From Phycicoccus endophyticus (GTDB lineage Bacteria > Actinomycetota > Actinomycetes > Actinomycetales > Dermatophilaceae): a stretch of DNA of 64,000 nucleotides. Location: positions 1 to 64,000 of the forward strand of contig NZ_JAANCN010000018.1 of NCBI RefSeq assembly GCF_011326735.1, in the 5' to 3' direction. Shown here piece by piece: positions 43,118 through 52,115 of this stretch. A program made the position numbers and the translations under genes. The notes beneath the pieces were generated by a model that worked only from the letters and a program-made list of their open reading frames with translations, made no database searches and had not been told where the DNA came from. Numbering within the stretch: the first letter of the stretch is position 1; each line of letters opens with the position of its first letter.

Positions 43118-43195
43118 TCCCCGGGTAGGAATCGAACCTACGTCGCGAGTCCTGATTCAAAGTCAGGCGGGCCCTGCCAGCAGACCAACCGGGGA
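43118..43195 (-). tRNA. tRNA-Gln, anticodon TTG
   Basis: The minus strand folds as a tRNA: acceptor TCCCCGG/CCGGGGA (7 pairs), anticodon arm CCTGA-CTTTGAA-TCAGG with TTG at the anticodon position, and T-arm GTAGG-TTCGATT-CCTAC. It spans 78 nt without an encoded CCA. The D-arm (GGTC...GCCC) pairs imperfectly, and the variable region is nine nt. The neighbourhood (glmU on one side, a TetR gene on the other) agrees with the tRNA-Gln position that I recall from Mycobacterium. Confidence 0.9.
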
Positions 43196-43221
43196 CCGCC
43201 ACCGGATCGGCGGCTGCGTCG

Positions 43222-43227
43222 AGGGTA
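43222..43227 (-). promoter_or_regulatory. Candidate -10 box of tRNA-Gln
   Basis: TACCCT on the minus strand lies 26 bases before the tRNA 5' end, inside the short gap shared with the divergent TetR gene. Confidence 0.3.
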
Positions 43228-43269
43228 GTCGAGGACGGCCACCCGCCCCCGAGGCGGCACAATGTCACG

Positions 43270-43929
43270 GTGACCGACGACACCGTGGCCAAGAAGTCCC
43301 GCGCTGCCCGGGCCCGGATGACCGGCCGCGAGCGACGCGAGCAGCTGATCGGCGTCGGCCGCAAGCACTTCGCCGACCACGGGTTCGAGGGCACGACGAT
43401 CGAGGAGGTCGCCGCGTCCGCGGGGGTCTCCAAGCCGGTCGTCTACGAGCACTTCGGCGGCAAGGAGGGCCTCTACGCCGTCGTCGTCGACCGCGAGATC
43501 GAGGCCCTGCTCGCCGGGGTCACCTCCGCCCTGGACTCGGGCGGCTCCTCGCGCCAGCTCATCGAGCGGGCCGCGCTCGCCCTGCTCGAGTACGTCGACC
43601 ACAACTCCGACGGCTTCCGGATCCTCGTGCGCGACAGCCCTCCCGGGCAGGCCACGGGCTCGTTCGCCAGCCTGATGAGCGACATCTCCTCCCAGGTCGA
43701 CCACATCCTCGCGGCGCAGTTCAAGCGGCACAAGCTCGACCCGAAGGCCGCGCCCATGTACGCCCAGATGCTCGTCGGGATGATCGCGCTGACCGGGCAG
43801 TGGTGGCTGGACAACCGCAAGTTCAAGAAGCACGAGGTCGCCGCGCACGTCGTCAACCTCGCGTGGAACGGGCTGACCGGGCTGGAGGCCAAGCCGACCC
43901 TGACCCCGGAGACCCTCGAGGAGGGCTAG
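43270..43929 (+). CDS. TetR-family transcription regulator
   Basis: A 219-residue repressor-like protein. The N-terminal HTH (about 18-64) reads REQLIGVGRKHFADHGFEGT (20 residues), IEEVAASAGVSKPVVYEHFG, then GKEGLYAVVVDRE; it is the classic TetR fold. The C-terminal helical ligand domain has QWWLDNRKFKKHEVAAHVVN. The start is GTG 43270; no ribosome site is visible, so it may be leaderless. It resembles, by position next to tRNA-Gln, a conserved actinobacterial TetR gene. The target and ligand are unknown. Confidence 0.9.
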   Translation: MTDDTVAKKSRAARARMTGRERREQLIGVGRKHFADHGFEGTTIEEVAASAGVSKPVVYEHFGGKEGLYAVVVDREIEALLAGVTSALDSGGSSRQLIERAALALLEYVDHNSDGFRILVRDSPPGQATGSFASLMSDISSQVDHILAAQFKRHKLDPKAAPMYAQMLVGMIALTGQWWLDNRKFKKHEVAAHVVNLAWNGLTGLEAKPTLTPETLEEG

Positions 43930-43972
43930 CGACACCGCTGTCCCCGTCCCGCAGGGCCCCGCCCGGGCGCGG

Positions 43973-44782
43973 TCAGCCCGCGGCGTGCGCCACGGCGAAC
44001 AGCCTCCGGAAGGGGAAGAGGACGCCGGCGGAAGTGCGCGGGTAGGCCTCGAGCAGGGCCGCCGCGTAGGGCTCGAGGAAGGCCGCCCGCTCCTCCTCAC
44101 CGCGCAGCAGGTCGAGCACCGGCCGCAGCCCGGTGGCCTCGACCCACGAGAGCACGGGGTTGGGCTCACGCGCCTGCGGGTCGAGCAGGTGCAGGTAGGT
44201 CGTCTCCCACGCGTCGACGGTCGCACCGAGGCGCGCGAGCAGCCGCAGGTAGGTGGCCGGCTCGGCGACCGCCGGCACGTCGAGGGCCGCGAGCAGCTCA
44301 CCGGCGCGCGGGTGCCGCTCGGCCGTCTCGCGCATCAGCCGGTGGCTCGGCGCGTCGAAGCTGCCGGGCACCTGGAGGGCGAACCAGCCCCCCGGGGCCA
44401 GGGCCCGGGCCCAGGCCGGCACGAGGTCGAGGTGGCCGGGCACCCACTGCAGCGTCGAGCTGGTGACGACGACGTCGGGCGCCTCGCCGAGGGAGGCGGG
44501 GTCCCAGGAGCGCAGGTCGGCCGACACCCACTCGACCCGGCCCTGCCGGTCGAGCGCCCGGGCGGCGTCGAGCATCGGCTCGGCGGCGTCGACACCGACG
44601 ACGCGGGCCCGCGGCCAGCGCTCCGCGAGCGCGAGCGTGGCCGGCCCGTGGCCGCACCCGAGGTCGACGACGAGCCGGGGCTCGGCGGCGTCGACCCGCG
44701 CCAGGAGGTCGGCGAGGGGCCGCGCGCGTTCGGTGGCGTAGCGCCCGTAGGCGGTGGGGTCCCAGCTCGCAGTGCTGCTCAT
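43973..44782 (-). CDS. tam: Trans-aconitate 2-methyltransferase-like SAM enzyme
   Basis: A 269-residue class I methyltransferase. The opening SSTASWDPTAYGRYATERAR (20 residues) with RPLADLLARV is diagnostic for Tam; motif I is LVVDLGCGHGPATLALAERW, followed by VVGVDAAEPMLDAARALD, and DVVVTSSTLQWVPGHLDLVP. It detoxifies trans-aconitate by methyl-ester formation. ATG 44782 is chosen with GAGGAGG six bases upstream; the open frame above it includes no conserved residues. It is divergent from marR across a 78-bp gap that contains a palindromic operator. Confidence 0.9.
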   Translation of the reverse strand: MSSTASWDPTAYGRYATERARPLADLLARVDAAEPRLVVDLGCGHGPATLALAERWPRARVVGVDAAEPMLDAARALDRQGRVEWVSADLRSWDPASLGEAPDVVVTSSTLQWVPGHLDLVPAWARALAPGGWFALQVPGSFDAPSHRLMRETAERHPRAGELLAALDVPAVAEPATYLRLLARLGATVDAWETTYLHLLDPQAREPNPVLSWVEATGLRPVLDLLRGEEERAAFLEPYAAALLEAYPRTSAGVLFPFRRLFAVAHAAG

Positions 44783-44827
44783 GCGTCCTCCTCGACGAGC
44801 GGCCCGGCTCGGGACCAGTCGTCTCGA

Positions 44828-44854
44828 CGTCAAGAAACTTGACGGGAGTAGCAT
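44828..44854 (+). promoter_or_regulatory. MarR operator and leaderless marR promoter
   Basis: CGTCAAG-AAA-CTTGACG (44828-44844) is a perfect 7-bp inverted repeat. The -10 TAGCAT (44849-44854) lies just after it and six bases before the marR ATG. The palindrome therefore covers the -35/-10 spacer of marR and lies upstream of tam, suggesting that MarR represses itself and perhaps tam. Confidence 0.55.
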
Positions 44855-44860
44855 CCCGGC

Positions 44861-45361
44861 ATGGCCGTTGACGACGTCGACCGTATCGTCTCCGCGTGGC
44901 GGCGCGAGCGACCCGACCTCGACGTCACCCCGCTCGCGGTCCTCTCACGCATCTCCCGGCTGGCCCGCCGCCTGGACCTCGCGCGCGGCCGCGCCTTCGC
45001 CGGCACCGGGCTCGAGGGCTGGGAGTTCGACGTGCTCTCGGCGCTGCGCCGCCGCGGCGAGCCGCACGAGCTGAGCCCCGGCCAGCTCGTGAGCGAGACC
45101 CTCGTGACGAGCGGCACGATGACCAACCGGGTCGACCGGCTCGCCGCGCGCGGCTTCGTCGAGCGCCACCCCGACCCCGGCGACCGTCGGGGCGTCCTGG
45201 TCCGGCTCACCCCGCAGGGCCGGGCCGTCGTGGACGCCGCGATGGCCCAGCTGCTCGCCGACGAGCACGAGCTGCTCGCCGAGCTCGCCCCGGACGAGCG
45301 TGAGCTGCTCGCCGGGCTGCTGCGCCGGCTGCTGCGCCCCTTCGAGTCCGCCTCCTCCTGA
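44861..45361 (+). CDS. MarR-family regulator
   Basis: A 166-residue winged-helix regulator: LAVLSRISRLARRLDLARGR (20 residues), FDVLSALRRRGEPHELSPGQ, the recognition helix region TLVTSGTMTNRVDRLAARGF, and wing VERHPDPGDRRGVLVRLTPQ followed by GRAVVDAAM. These are textbook MarR features. ATG 44861 directly follows a -10 box, so the mRNA is probably leaderless. Divergent tam and the palindrome at 44828 suggest local control. Confidence 0.92.
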   Translation: MAVDDVDRIVSAWRRERPDLDVTPLAVLSRISRLARRLDLARGRAFAGTGLEGWEFDVLSALRRRGEPHELSPGQLVSETLVTSGTMTNRVDRLAARGFVERHPDPGDRRGVLVRLTPQGRAVVDAAMAQLLADEHELLAELAPDERELLAGLLRRLLRPFESASS

Positions 45362-45391
45362 GCCCGCCGCGGCGGCGCCGGGGGCCGGCGG

Positions 45392-45780
45392 CTAGGCGGT
45401 GGCTCCCTCCTCGGCAGGCGCCGGGGTGAAGACGTTGACGAGGTTGCCGTCGGGGCACGCAGGAGCAGGGAGCGGTTCCCCCACGGCATCGTCCTCGGCT
45501 CCGCGACGGGCTCGACCACCTCCCGCAGCGCGGGGTAGCGCGCGTCGACGTCCTCGACCCGCAGGTCGAGCACGACGCTGCGGTTGGCCCCGGCCTCGGC
45601 CACCCCCCCGCCAAGGAAGGGGACCGTGGCCGAGCTGGCGATCGCCAGTGTGCCCGAGGGCGTGCGCAGCTCGGCGAACATCGGGTGCAGGCGATGCGCG
45701 TCGACCCCGGTGAGGCGCTCGTAGAAGGCGACGAGGCGCTCGACGTCGTCGGTGATGATGCGGGTTGCGGCCAGGTCCAT
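45392..45780 (-). pseudogene. VOC/glyoxalase-family protein, frameshifted
   Basis: From ATG 45780 (GAGGAG upstream) the frame codes for a VOC fold: MDLAATRIITDDVERLVAFY (20 residues), TPSGTLAIASS, ANRSVVLDLRVEDVDARYPA and EPRTMPWGNRSLLLR. At about 45456-45458 the frame breaks: the expected end, with PDGNLVNVFTPAPAEEGATA and a stop at 45392, is read only in another frame. One missing base (GTGCCCCG where GTGACCCCG would restore RDPDGNLV) explains it. Left as it is, translation continues into unrelated sequence over the marR 3' end. It may be a recent mutation or a sequencing error. It is divergent from the WYL gene. Confidence 0.8.
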
Positions 45781-45838
45781 GGCGGTCTCCTCGGTGTCGG
45801 GGCCCCGCGGACGCCGGGCCGGTCCCGACCCTAGGAGG

Positions 45839-45865
45839 GATACCGGGCACCATCAGCCCGGTATC
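45839..45865. promoter_or_regulatory. 10-bp inverted-repeat operator between VOC and WYL genes
   Basis: GATACCGGGC (45839-45848) and GCCCGGTATC (45856-45865) are exact inverted repeats around a 7-base centre. They lie 17 bases before the WYL start at 45882 and 59 bases before the VOC start, so a regulator here could control both. Confidence 0.55.
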
Positions 45866-45881
45866 GGAGGATGATGTCGGC

Positions 45882-46859
45882 ATGTCCTCCCCCGCCGCCC
45901 GGGTGCTCCGGCTCCTCGAGCTGTTGCAGTCCGCACAGCTGCGCACCGTGCCCGAGCTCGCGGACCACCTCGAGGTCGACGAGCGGACCGTCCGGCGGTG
46001 GGTGCAGCAGCTCAAGGAGCTCGACATCCCCGTCGAGACGGTGCGCGGCCGGTACGGCGGCTACCGGGTCGGCTCCGGTCGGCGGATGCCCCCGCTCGTC
46101 CTCAGCGACGAGGAGGCGGTCGCCGTGGTCGGCGGTCTCCTGCGCGCGCAGGCCGCGGCGGACGCCCCGGACGTCGCCGTGCAGACGGCCCTGGCGAAGA
46201 TCGGGCGCCTGTTGCCGGCCGAGTCCGGCCGCCGGGTCGCCGCCCTCCTGGCCACCTTCCCCGAGGCAGCGAACCCCTCGGCGGCACAGCCCGACGCACT
46301 CGACGCCGGCATCCTGCTCACCCTCGCGGACGCCGTCGCGAGCCGCTCTCCGCTCGAGCTGCGCTACCGGGACGCCGAGGGCGTGCCCTCGCGGCGCACG
46401 GTGCACCCCTACCGCCTGCTCCCCCACACCCACCGGTGGTACCTCGTCGCCCGGGACGTCGGGCCGGGCGAGGAGCGCATCTTCCGGGTCGACCGGGTCC
46501 GGACCGCCCGTCGGCTTCCGGGCGTCGTCCACGGCGGCGTCCCCGAGCGCACGGTCGCGCAGCTGCTCGCCCGCTTCGCCGAGGCCGACTACGCCTGGCG
46601 CGTCGTCCTGCGGGTCCGCGCCTCGCCCGCACGGGTGCGCGCCCACCTGCCGCGCAGTGTCGCCACGGTGACGCCCGCGGGCCCGGGCTGGCAGCGGGCC
46701 GAGATCCGTGCCCGCCGGCTGGACTGGCTGCCGGCGCTCGTCGTTCGGCTCGACGCCGAGGTCGTCGTCGACGAGCCGTCCGAGCTGCGCGAGCTCCTCG
46801 CCGCCGCGGCGGACCGGCTGGCGGCCGCGTCCACGCCTCCGGTCGCGCCCTCGGGCTGA
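45882..46859 (+). CDS. HTH-WYL (YafY/PafBC-like) regulator
   Basis: A 325-residue regulator. An HTH_11 domain (residues 1-60: ARVLRLLELLQSAQLRTVPE (20), LADHLEVDERTVRRWVQQLK, VRGRYGGYRV) is followed by a WYL domain: LELRYRDAEGVPSRRTVHPY (20 residues), HRWYLVARDVGPGEERIFRV and DRVRTARRLPG. WYL domains sense ligands, often nucleic acids or nucleotides. ATG 45882 is used; GGAGG lies 11 bases before it. The longer frame above covers the operator and is not needed. It is divergent from the frameshifted VOC gene, typical for a regulator of a glyoxalase-like gene. Confidence 0.9.
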   Translation: MSSPAARVLRLLELLQSAQLRTVPELADHLEVDERTVRRWVQQLKELDIPVETVRGRYGGYRVGSGRRMPPLVLSDEEAVAVVGGLLRAQAAADAPDVAVQTALAKIGRLLPAESGRRVAALLATFPEAANPSAAQPDALDAGILLTLADAVASRSPLELRYRDAEGVPSRRTVHPYRLLPHTHRWYLVARDVGPGEERIFRVDRVRTARRLPGVVHGGVPERTVAQLLARFAEADYAWRVVLRVRASPARVRAHLPRSVATVTPAGPGWQRAEIRARRLDWLPALVVRLDAEVVVDEPSELRELLAAAADRLAAASTPPVAPSG

Positions 46860-46885
46860 GCCGGCCCCGAGGCTGCGGAGCCGGG

Positions 46886-48667
46886 TCAGCCCACGCGCTC
46901 GGACAGCTCCAGCCAGCGGTCCTCGACCTCGGCCTGCTCCGTCTCCAGGGTGCGCAGCTGCGCGCTCAGACCGGCGAGGCCCTCGTAGTCGCTGTGGTCG
47001 TGCTCGGCCATCCGGGTGTGGACCTCGGCGACGCGCTCGGCCAGGCGCTGCAGCCGGCGCTCCGCGGCGGCCAGCTCCTTGCGCACCGCCCGCTCCTCGG
47101 CACCGGAGGGGCGGGCCGCCGCGGAAGGAGCGGTGCTCCCCCCGGCGGCCGGCGCGGCTGCGGCCTCGGCGGCCCGCAGCCGCAGGTACTCCTCGACCCC
47201 ACCGGGCAGGTGCCGGAGGCGTCCGTCGATGACCGCGTACTGCTGGTCGGTCACCCGCTCGACGAGGTAGCGGTCGTGCGAGACCACGATGAGGGTCCCG
47301 GGCCAGGAGTCCAAGAGGTCCTCCATCGCCGCGAGCATGTCGGTGTCGACGTCGTTCGAGGGCTCGTCCAGGACCATGAGGTTGGGCTCGGAGAGCAGCA
47401 CGAGGAGCAGCTGCAGGCGTCGTTTCTGCCCGCCCGAGAGCTCCCCGACCCGGGCGGAGAGGTGTTCGCGGGAGAAGCCGAGCCGTTCGAGCAGCTGGGC
47501 GGAGGTCATCTCCCGGCCGTCGACGACGTAGCTCGTCCTGGAGCGGGCGAGCACGTCACGCACCCGCTCGCCGGCGATGCTCGCCAGGTCGCTGAACTGC
47601 TGGTCGAGCACGCCGAGCCGGACGGTCGTGCCGCGCTTGACCCGTCCCGAGGTGGGCTGCACCGTCCCCGCGACGAGCCCGAGCAGGGTGGACTTGCCCG
47701 CGCCGTTGGCGCCGAGGACGGCGGTGCGCTCGCCCGGGGCGATCCGCCACTCGACGTCGCGGAGCACCTCGCGCCCGTCGAAGGCCACACCGGCACCGAG
47801 GAGGTCCACGACGTCCTTGCCGAGGCGCGCGACCGCGAGCCGGTTCAGCTCGACCCGGTCCCGCGGCGGCGGGACGTCCTCGATGAGCCGGTTGGCCGCC
47901 TCGATCCGGAAGCGCGGCTTCGAGGTGCGCGCGGGCGCGCCGCGGCGCAGCCACGCCAGCTCCTTGCGCATGAGGTTCTGCCGCTTCGCCTCGGCCGCCG
48001 CGGCCTGCCGGTCGCGCTCGACCCGCTGGAGCACGTACGCCGCGTACCCACCCTCGAAGGGCTCCACGAGGCGGTCGTGGACCTCCCAGGTCGCGGTCGC
48101 GACCTCGTCGAGAAGCCAGCGGTCGTGCGTGACGAGCAGCAGACCACCGGCGTTCCTCGGCCACCGGGTCCTCAGGTGCTCGGCGAGCCACGAGATGCCC
48201 TCGACGTCGAGATGGTTGGTCGGCTCGTCCAGCGCCACGACGTCCCAGTCGCCGACGAGCAGCGCGGCCAGGGCCACCCGGCGGCGCTGGCCACCGGAGA
48301 GCGTGCCGACCGGCGCCTGCCAGTCCAGGTCGGGCACGAGCCCGGCGATGACGTCGCGCACCCGCGGGTCACCGGCCCACTCGTGCTCGACCCGGTCACC
48401 GACGACCGCATGCCCCACGGTCTCGTCGTCGGCCAGCGTGTCGGACTGGTCGAGGACCCCCATGCGCACGCCGCCCCGTCGAGTCACCCGGCCGGCGTCC
48501 GGCGCGAGGCGCCCGGCGAGCATCGCGAGCAGGGAGGACTTCCCGTCGCCGTTGCGGCCGACGATGCCGATCCGGTCGCCCTCGTCCACGCCGAGGGTCA
48601 CGGCGTCGAAGACCACGCGGGTCGGGAACTCCAGGTGCAGGGCCTCGGCCCCGAGCAGATGTGCCAT
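46886..48667 (-). CDS. ABC-F ATPase (Uup/EttA-like)
   Basis: A 593-residue soluble tandem ATPase acting on ribosomes. First domain: Walker A GIVGRNGDGKSSLLAMLAG (19), signature GTLSGGQRRRVALAALLVG, Walker B VVALDEPTNHLD. Second: Walker A AVLGANGAGKSTLLGLVAG, signature GELSGGQKRRLQLLLVLLSE (20), Walker B LMVLDEPSNDVD. The C-terminal helical hairpin (RKELAAAERRLQRLAERVAE) is a coiled-coil domain as in Uup. No membrane segments. ATG 48667 lies eight bases after TACCCT. It may be an ABC-F of the general type rather than an antibiotic-protection one. Confidence 0.95.
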   Translation of the reverse strand: MAHLLGAEALHLEFPTRVVFDAVTLGVDEGDRIGIVGRNGDGKSSLLAMLAGRLAPDAGRVTRRGGVRMGVLDQSDTLADDETVGHAVVGDRVEHEWAGDPRVRDVIAGLVPDLDWQAPVGTLSGGQRRRVALAALLVGDWDVVALDEPTNHLDVEGISWLAEHLRTRWPRNAGGLLLVTHDRWLLDEVATATWEVHDRLVEPFEGGYAAYVLQRVERDRQAAAAEAKRQNLMRKELAWLRRGAPARTSKPRFRIEAANRLIEDVPPPRDRVELNRLAVARLGKDVVDLLGAGVAFDGREVLRDVEWRIAPGERTAVLGANGAGKSTLLGLVAGTVQPTSGRVKRGTTVRLGVLDQQFSDLASIAGERVRDVLARSRTSYVVDGREMTSAQLLERLGFSREHLSARVGELSGGQKRRLQLLLVLLSEPNLMVLDEPSNDVDTDMLAAMEDLLDSWPGTLIVVSHDRYLVERVTDQQYAVIDGRLRHLPGGVEEYLRLRAAEAAAAPAAGGSTAPSAAARPSGAEERAVRKELAAAERRLQRLAERVAEVHTRMAEHDHSDYEGLAGLSAQLRTLETEQAEVEDRWLELSERVG

Positions 48668-48675
48668 CGCCCCTC

Positions 48676-48681
48676 AGGGTA
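48676..48681 (-). promoter_or_regulatory. -10 box for the ABC-F gene
   Basis: TACCCT on the minus strand ends eight bases before ATG 48667; the GAGGGG in between may also act as a ribosome site, so leaderless or not is open. Confidence 0.35.
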
Positions 48682-48731
48682 GGTGGGCAGGGAGAGCGCG
48701 CGGGCGGCAGGCCGCGCCCGGCCGCCCCGCC

Positions 48732-49661
48732 CTAGTCGACCCGCTGGTGGATGACGTGGGCGCCGTGGACCGGGCCGCTGGCGCGCCGGACGTCGCGGAC
48801 GACGCCGCTCGCGGTGAGCGCGACGGCGAGGTCGATGCCCGCCTCGTTGTTCTCGACGAGGAAGGCGACCGTCGGCCCCGAACCGGAGACCACCCCCCCG
48901 AGCGCGCCGTACTCCATGCCCGAGGAGAGCACGTCGCCGAGGTCGGGCCGCAGGCTCACGGCGGCGTCCTGGAGGTCGTTGACCAGCTGGGGCGCGAGCT
49001 CGTGGGGGTCGCCGGTCCGCAGCGCCGCCATGAGCGCGGGCGTGGCCACCGGTTCGGGCACCGGCACCCCGTGGCGCAGCCGGTCGCACTCGGCGTACAC
49101 GGCGGGCGTCGAGAGACCACCCTCGGCGAGGGCGAGGACCCAGTGGTAGGTGCCACGGGCCAGGACGGGCGCGAGCAGCTCGCCACGGCCGCTGCCCATC
49201 GCGGTGCCGCCCGCGACGAGGAAGGGCACGTCGCTCCCCAGCTCGGCGGCGGCCGTCTCGAGCTCCTCGCGGTCGAGCCCGAGGTTCCACAGCTGGTCGA
49301 GCGCGACGAGGGTGGCCGCGGCGTCGGCCGAGCCCCCGGCCATGCCGCCCGCGACGGGGATCCCCTTGCGGATCGAGACGTGCACCGGGGTGCCGTCGAA
49401 GCGCTCCGCGGCGAGGCGGGCCGCGCGCAGGGCGAGGTTGTCCTCGCCGGTGGGCACGCCGCCCGCGAGGGCACCGGAGACGCTGACCCCCCACTGCTCG
49501 TCCTCGGCCACGGTCACGTCGTCGTAGAGGCTCACGGCCTGGTACACCGTCGAGAGCGCGTGGTAGCCGTCGGGCCGCAGCGGCCCGACGAGCAGCTCGA
49601 GGTTCACCTTGGCCGGGACGCGCGCGGTGACCGGGCCGGGCACGAGCGGGGCCGAGGTCAT
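48732..49661 (-). CDS. ispE: 4-diphosphocytidyl-2-C-methyl-D-erythritol kinase
   Basis: Fourth enzyme of the MEP isoprenoid pathway, a GHMP kinase. The 309 residues carry RVPAKVNLELLVGPLRPDGY (20; Lys and Asn of the substrate site), VYQAVSLYDDVTV, the ATP-binding glycine loop IPVAGGMAGGSADAAATLVA (20, catalytic Asp in SADAAA), and LVNDLQDAAV. ATG 49661 lies six bases after a TAGGGT box, so it is expected to be leaderless. It follows rsmA, the usual pairing in actinobacteria. Confidence 0.96.
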   Translation of the reverse strand: MTSAPLVPGPVTARVPAKVNLELLVGPLRPDGYHALSTVYQAVSLYDDVTVAEDEQWGVSVSGALAGGVPTGEDNLALRAARLAAERFDGTPVHVSIRKGIPVAGGMAGGSADAAATLVALDQLWNLGLDREELETAAAELGSDVPFLVAGGTAMGSGRGELLAPVLARGTYHWVLALAEGGLSTPAVYAECDRLRHGVPVPEPVATPALMAALRTGDPHELAPQLVNDLQDAAVSLRPDLGDVLSSGMEYGALGGVVSGSGPTVAFLVENNEAGIDLAVALTASGVVRDVRRASGPVHGAHVIHQRVD

Positions 49662-49667
49662 GCGCTC

Positions 49668-49673
49668 ACCCTA
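49668..49673 (-). promoter_or_regulatory. -10 box for leaderless ispE
   Basis: TAGGGT on the minus strand ends six bases before ATG 49661, which places the transcript start at the start codon. Confidence 0.5.
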
Positions 49674-49740
49674 GCCAGAGCCGGGCTGTGGTCCGCGCCG
49701 AGCGCGCGGCGGGGCCGAGCACGGTCCGGCACACCGGGGC

Positions 49741-50613
49741 TCAGCCCGGGTGGCGGGCCTGCGCGATCCGGGCGAAGTCCGCGACGTCGAGGCGCTCCCC
49801 GCGCAGGACCGGGTCGACGCCGGCCGCACGCAACGCCTCCTCGGCAGCGCCCGCCGAGCCGGCCCATCCGGCGAGGGCGGCGCGCAGGGTCTTGCGGCGC
49901 TGGGCGAACGCCGCGTCGACCACGCGGAAGACCTCCTCGCGGGAGGCGCTCGTCGGCGGCGGCTCCCGCCGGGTGAGCGCGACGAGCCCGCTGTCGACGT
50001 TCGGCACGGGCCAGAAGACACCGCGCGGGACGGTCCCGGCGAGCCGGACCTCCCCGAACCAGGCCGCCTTGACGCTGGGCACCCCGTAGGTGCGCGAGCC
50101 GGGAGGGGCAGCCAGGCGTTCGGCGACCTCGAGCTGGACCATGACGAGGACGCGCCGCAGCGACGGCAGCCGCTCGAGCAGGCGCAGCACGACGGGGACG
50201 GCGACGTTGTACGGGAGGTTGGCGACGAGGGCGGTCGGCGGTGGGCCCGGGACCTGCTCGACGACCAGGGCGTCACCGTGCACCACGTCGAGCCGGGAGG
50301 CCCGGGAGGGCGCGTGCACCCGGACCGTGTCCGGGAGGGCGGCCGCGAGCACGGGGTCGACCTCGAGGGCGAGGACCCGCTGCACGACGGGCAGCAGTGC
50401 CAGCGTCAGGCTGCCGAGACCCGGCCCGACCTCGAGGACGACGTCCTCGCCGCCCACCCCGGACGCGCGCACGATGCGGCGGACGGTGTTGCCGTCGACG
50501 ACGAAGTTCTGACCCCACTGCTTGGTCGGGCGCACCCCCAGCCGCTCGGCGAGCGCGCGGATCTCGCGGCCCCCGAGCAGGGAGGCTCCGGAGGGCTCGG
50601 GGGCGTCGGTCAC
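49741..50613 (-). CDS. rsmA: 16S rRNA dimethyladenosine transferase RsmA/KsgA
   Basis: Dimethylates two adjacent adenosines near the 3' end of 16S rRNA. The 290 residues contain [20 protein letters not shown] (20), the SAM motif [20 protein letters not shown], the acidic loop [15 protein letters not shown], and the catalytic [15 protein letters not shown]. The start is GTG 50613, six bases after TAGGGT. It is followed by ispE and preceded by rpfB, the usual actinobacterial order. Confidence 0.96.
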   Translation of the reverse strand: MTDAPEPSGASLLGGREIRALAERLGVRPTKQWGQNFVVDGNTVRRIVRASGVGGEDVVLEVGPGLGSLTLALLPVVQRVLALEVDPVLAAALPDTVRVHAPSRASRLDVVHGDALVVEQVPGPPPTALVANLPYNVAVPVVLRLLERLPSLRRVLVMVQLEVAERLAAPPGSRTYGVPSVKAAWFGEVRLAGTVPRGVFWPVPNVDSGLVALTRREPPPTSASREEVFRVVDAAFAQRRKTLRAALAGWAGSAGAAEEALRAAGVDPVLRGERLDVADFARIAQARHPG

Positions 50614-50619
50614 GCGGTC

Positions 50620-50625
50620 ACCCTA
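50620..50625 (-). promoter_or_regulatory. -10 box for leaderless rsmA
   Basis: TAGGGT on the minus strand ends six bases before GTG 50613; the same arrangement, even the same hexamer, as at ispE. Confidence 0.5.
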
Positions 50626-50714
50626 GCCAGGCACGACGACGCCCACGGCGCCCCGCCACCGACGCCCGTGACCCCGGTCCGGGGACCGGGGTCACGGGGC
50701 GTCGTGCGAGGGCG

Positions 50715-52067
<1,353 letters not shown>

Positions 52068-52070
52068 TCA

Positions 52071-52076
52071 AGTTTA
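52071..52076 (-). promoter_or_regulatory. Candidate -10 box of rpfB
   Basis: TAAACT on the minus strand gives a leader of roughly 190 bases to TTG 51878. The 237-bp gap to tatD has no recognised riboswitch; the c-di-AMP (ydaO) motif often found before actinobacterial rpf genes was looked for by eye and not found. Confidence 0.35.
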
Positions 52077-52115
52077 GGTAACGGGACGTTCACAGGAAGC
52101 CCTTGGACCAGGGGG

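Noticed and set aside
43118-43195. tRNA-Gln as the attachment site of an integrated element
   Set aside because: No integrase gene and no second copy of the tRNA 3' end were seen nearby; the polymer island lies on the far side of glmU.
46886-48667. ABC-F as an antibiotic-resistance gene
   Set aside because: It sits among housekeeping genes and has no visible resistance-type interdomain extension; general ribosome-associated ABC-F proteins look the same.
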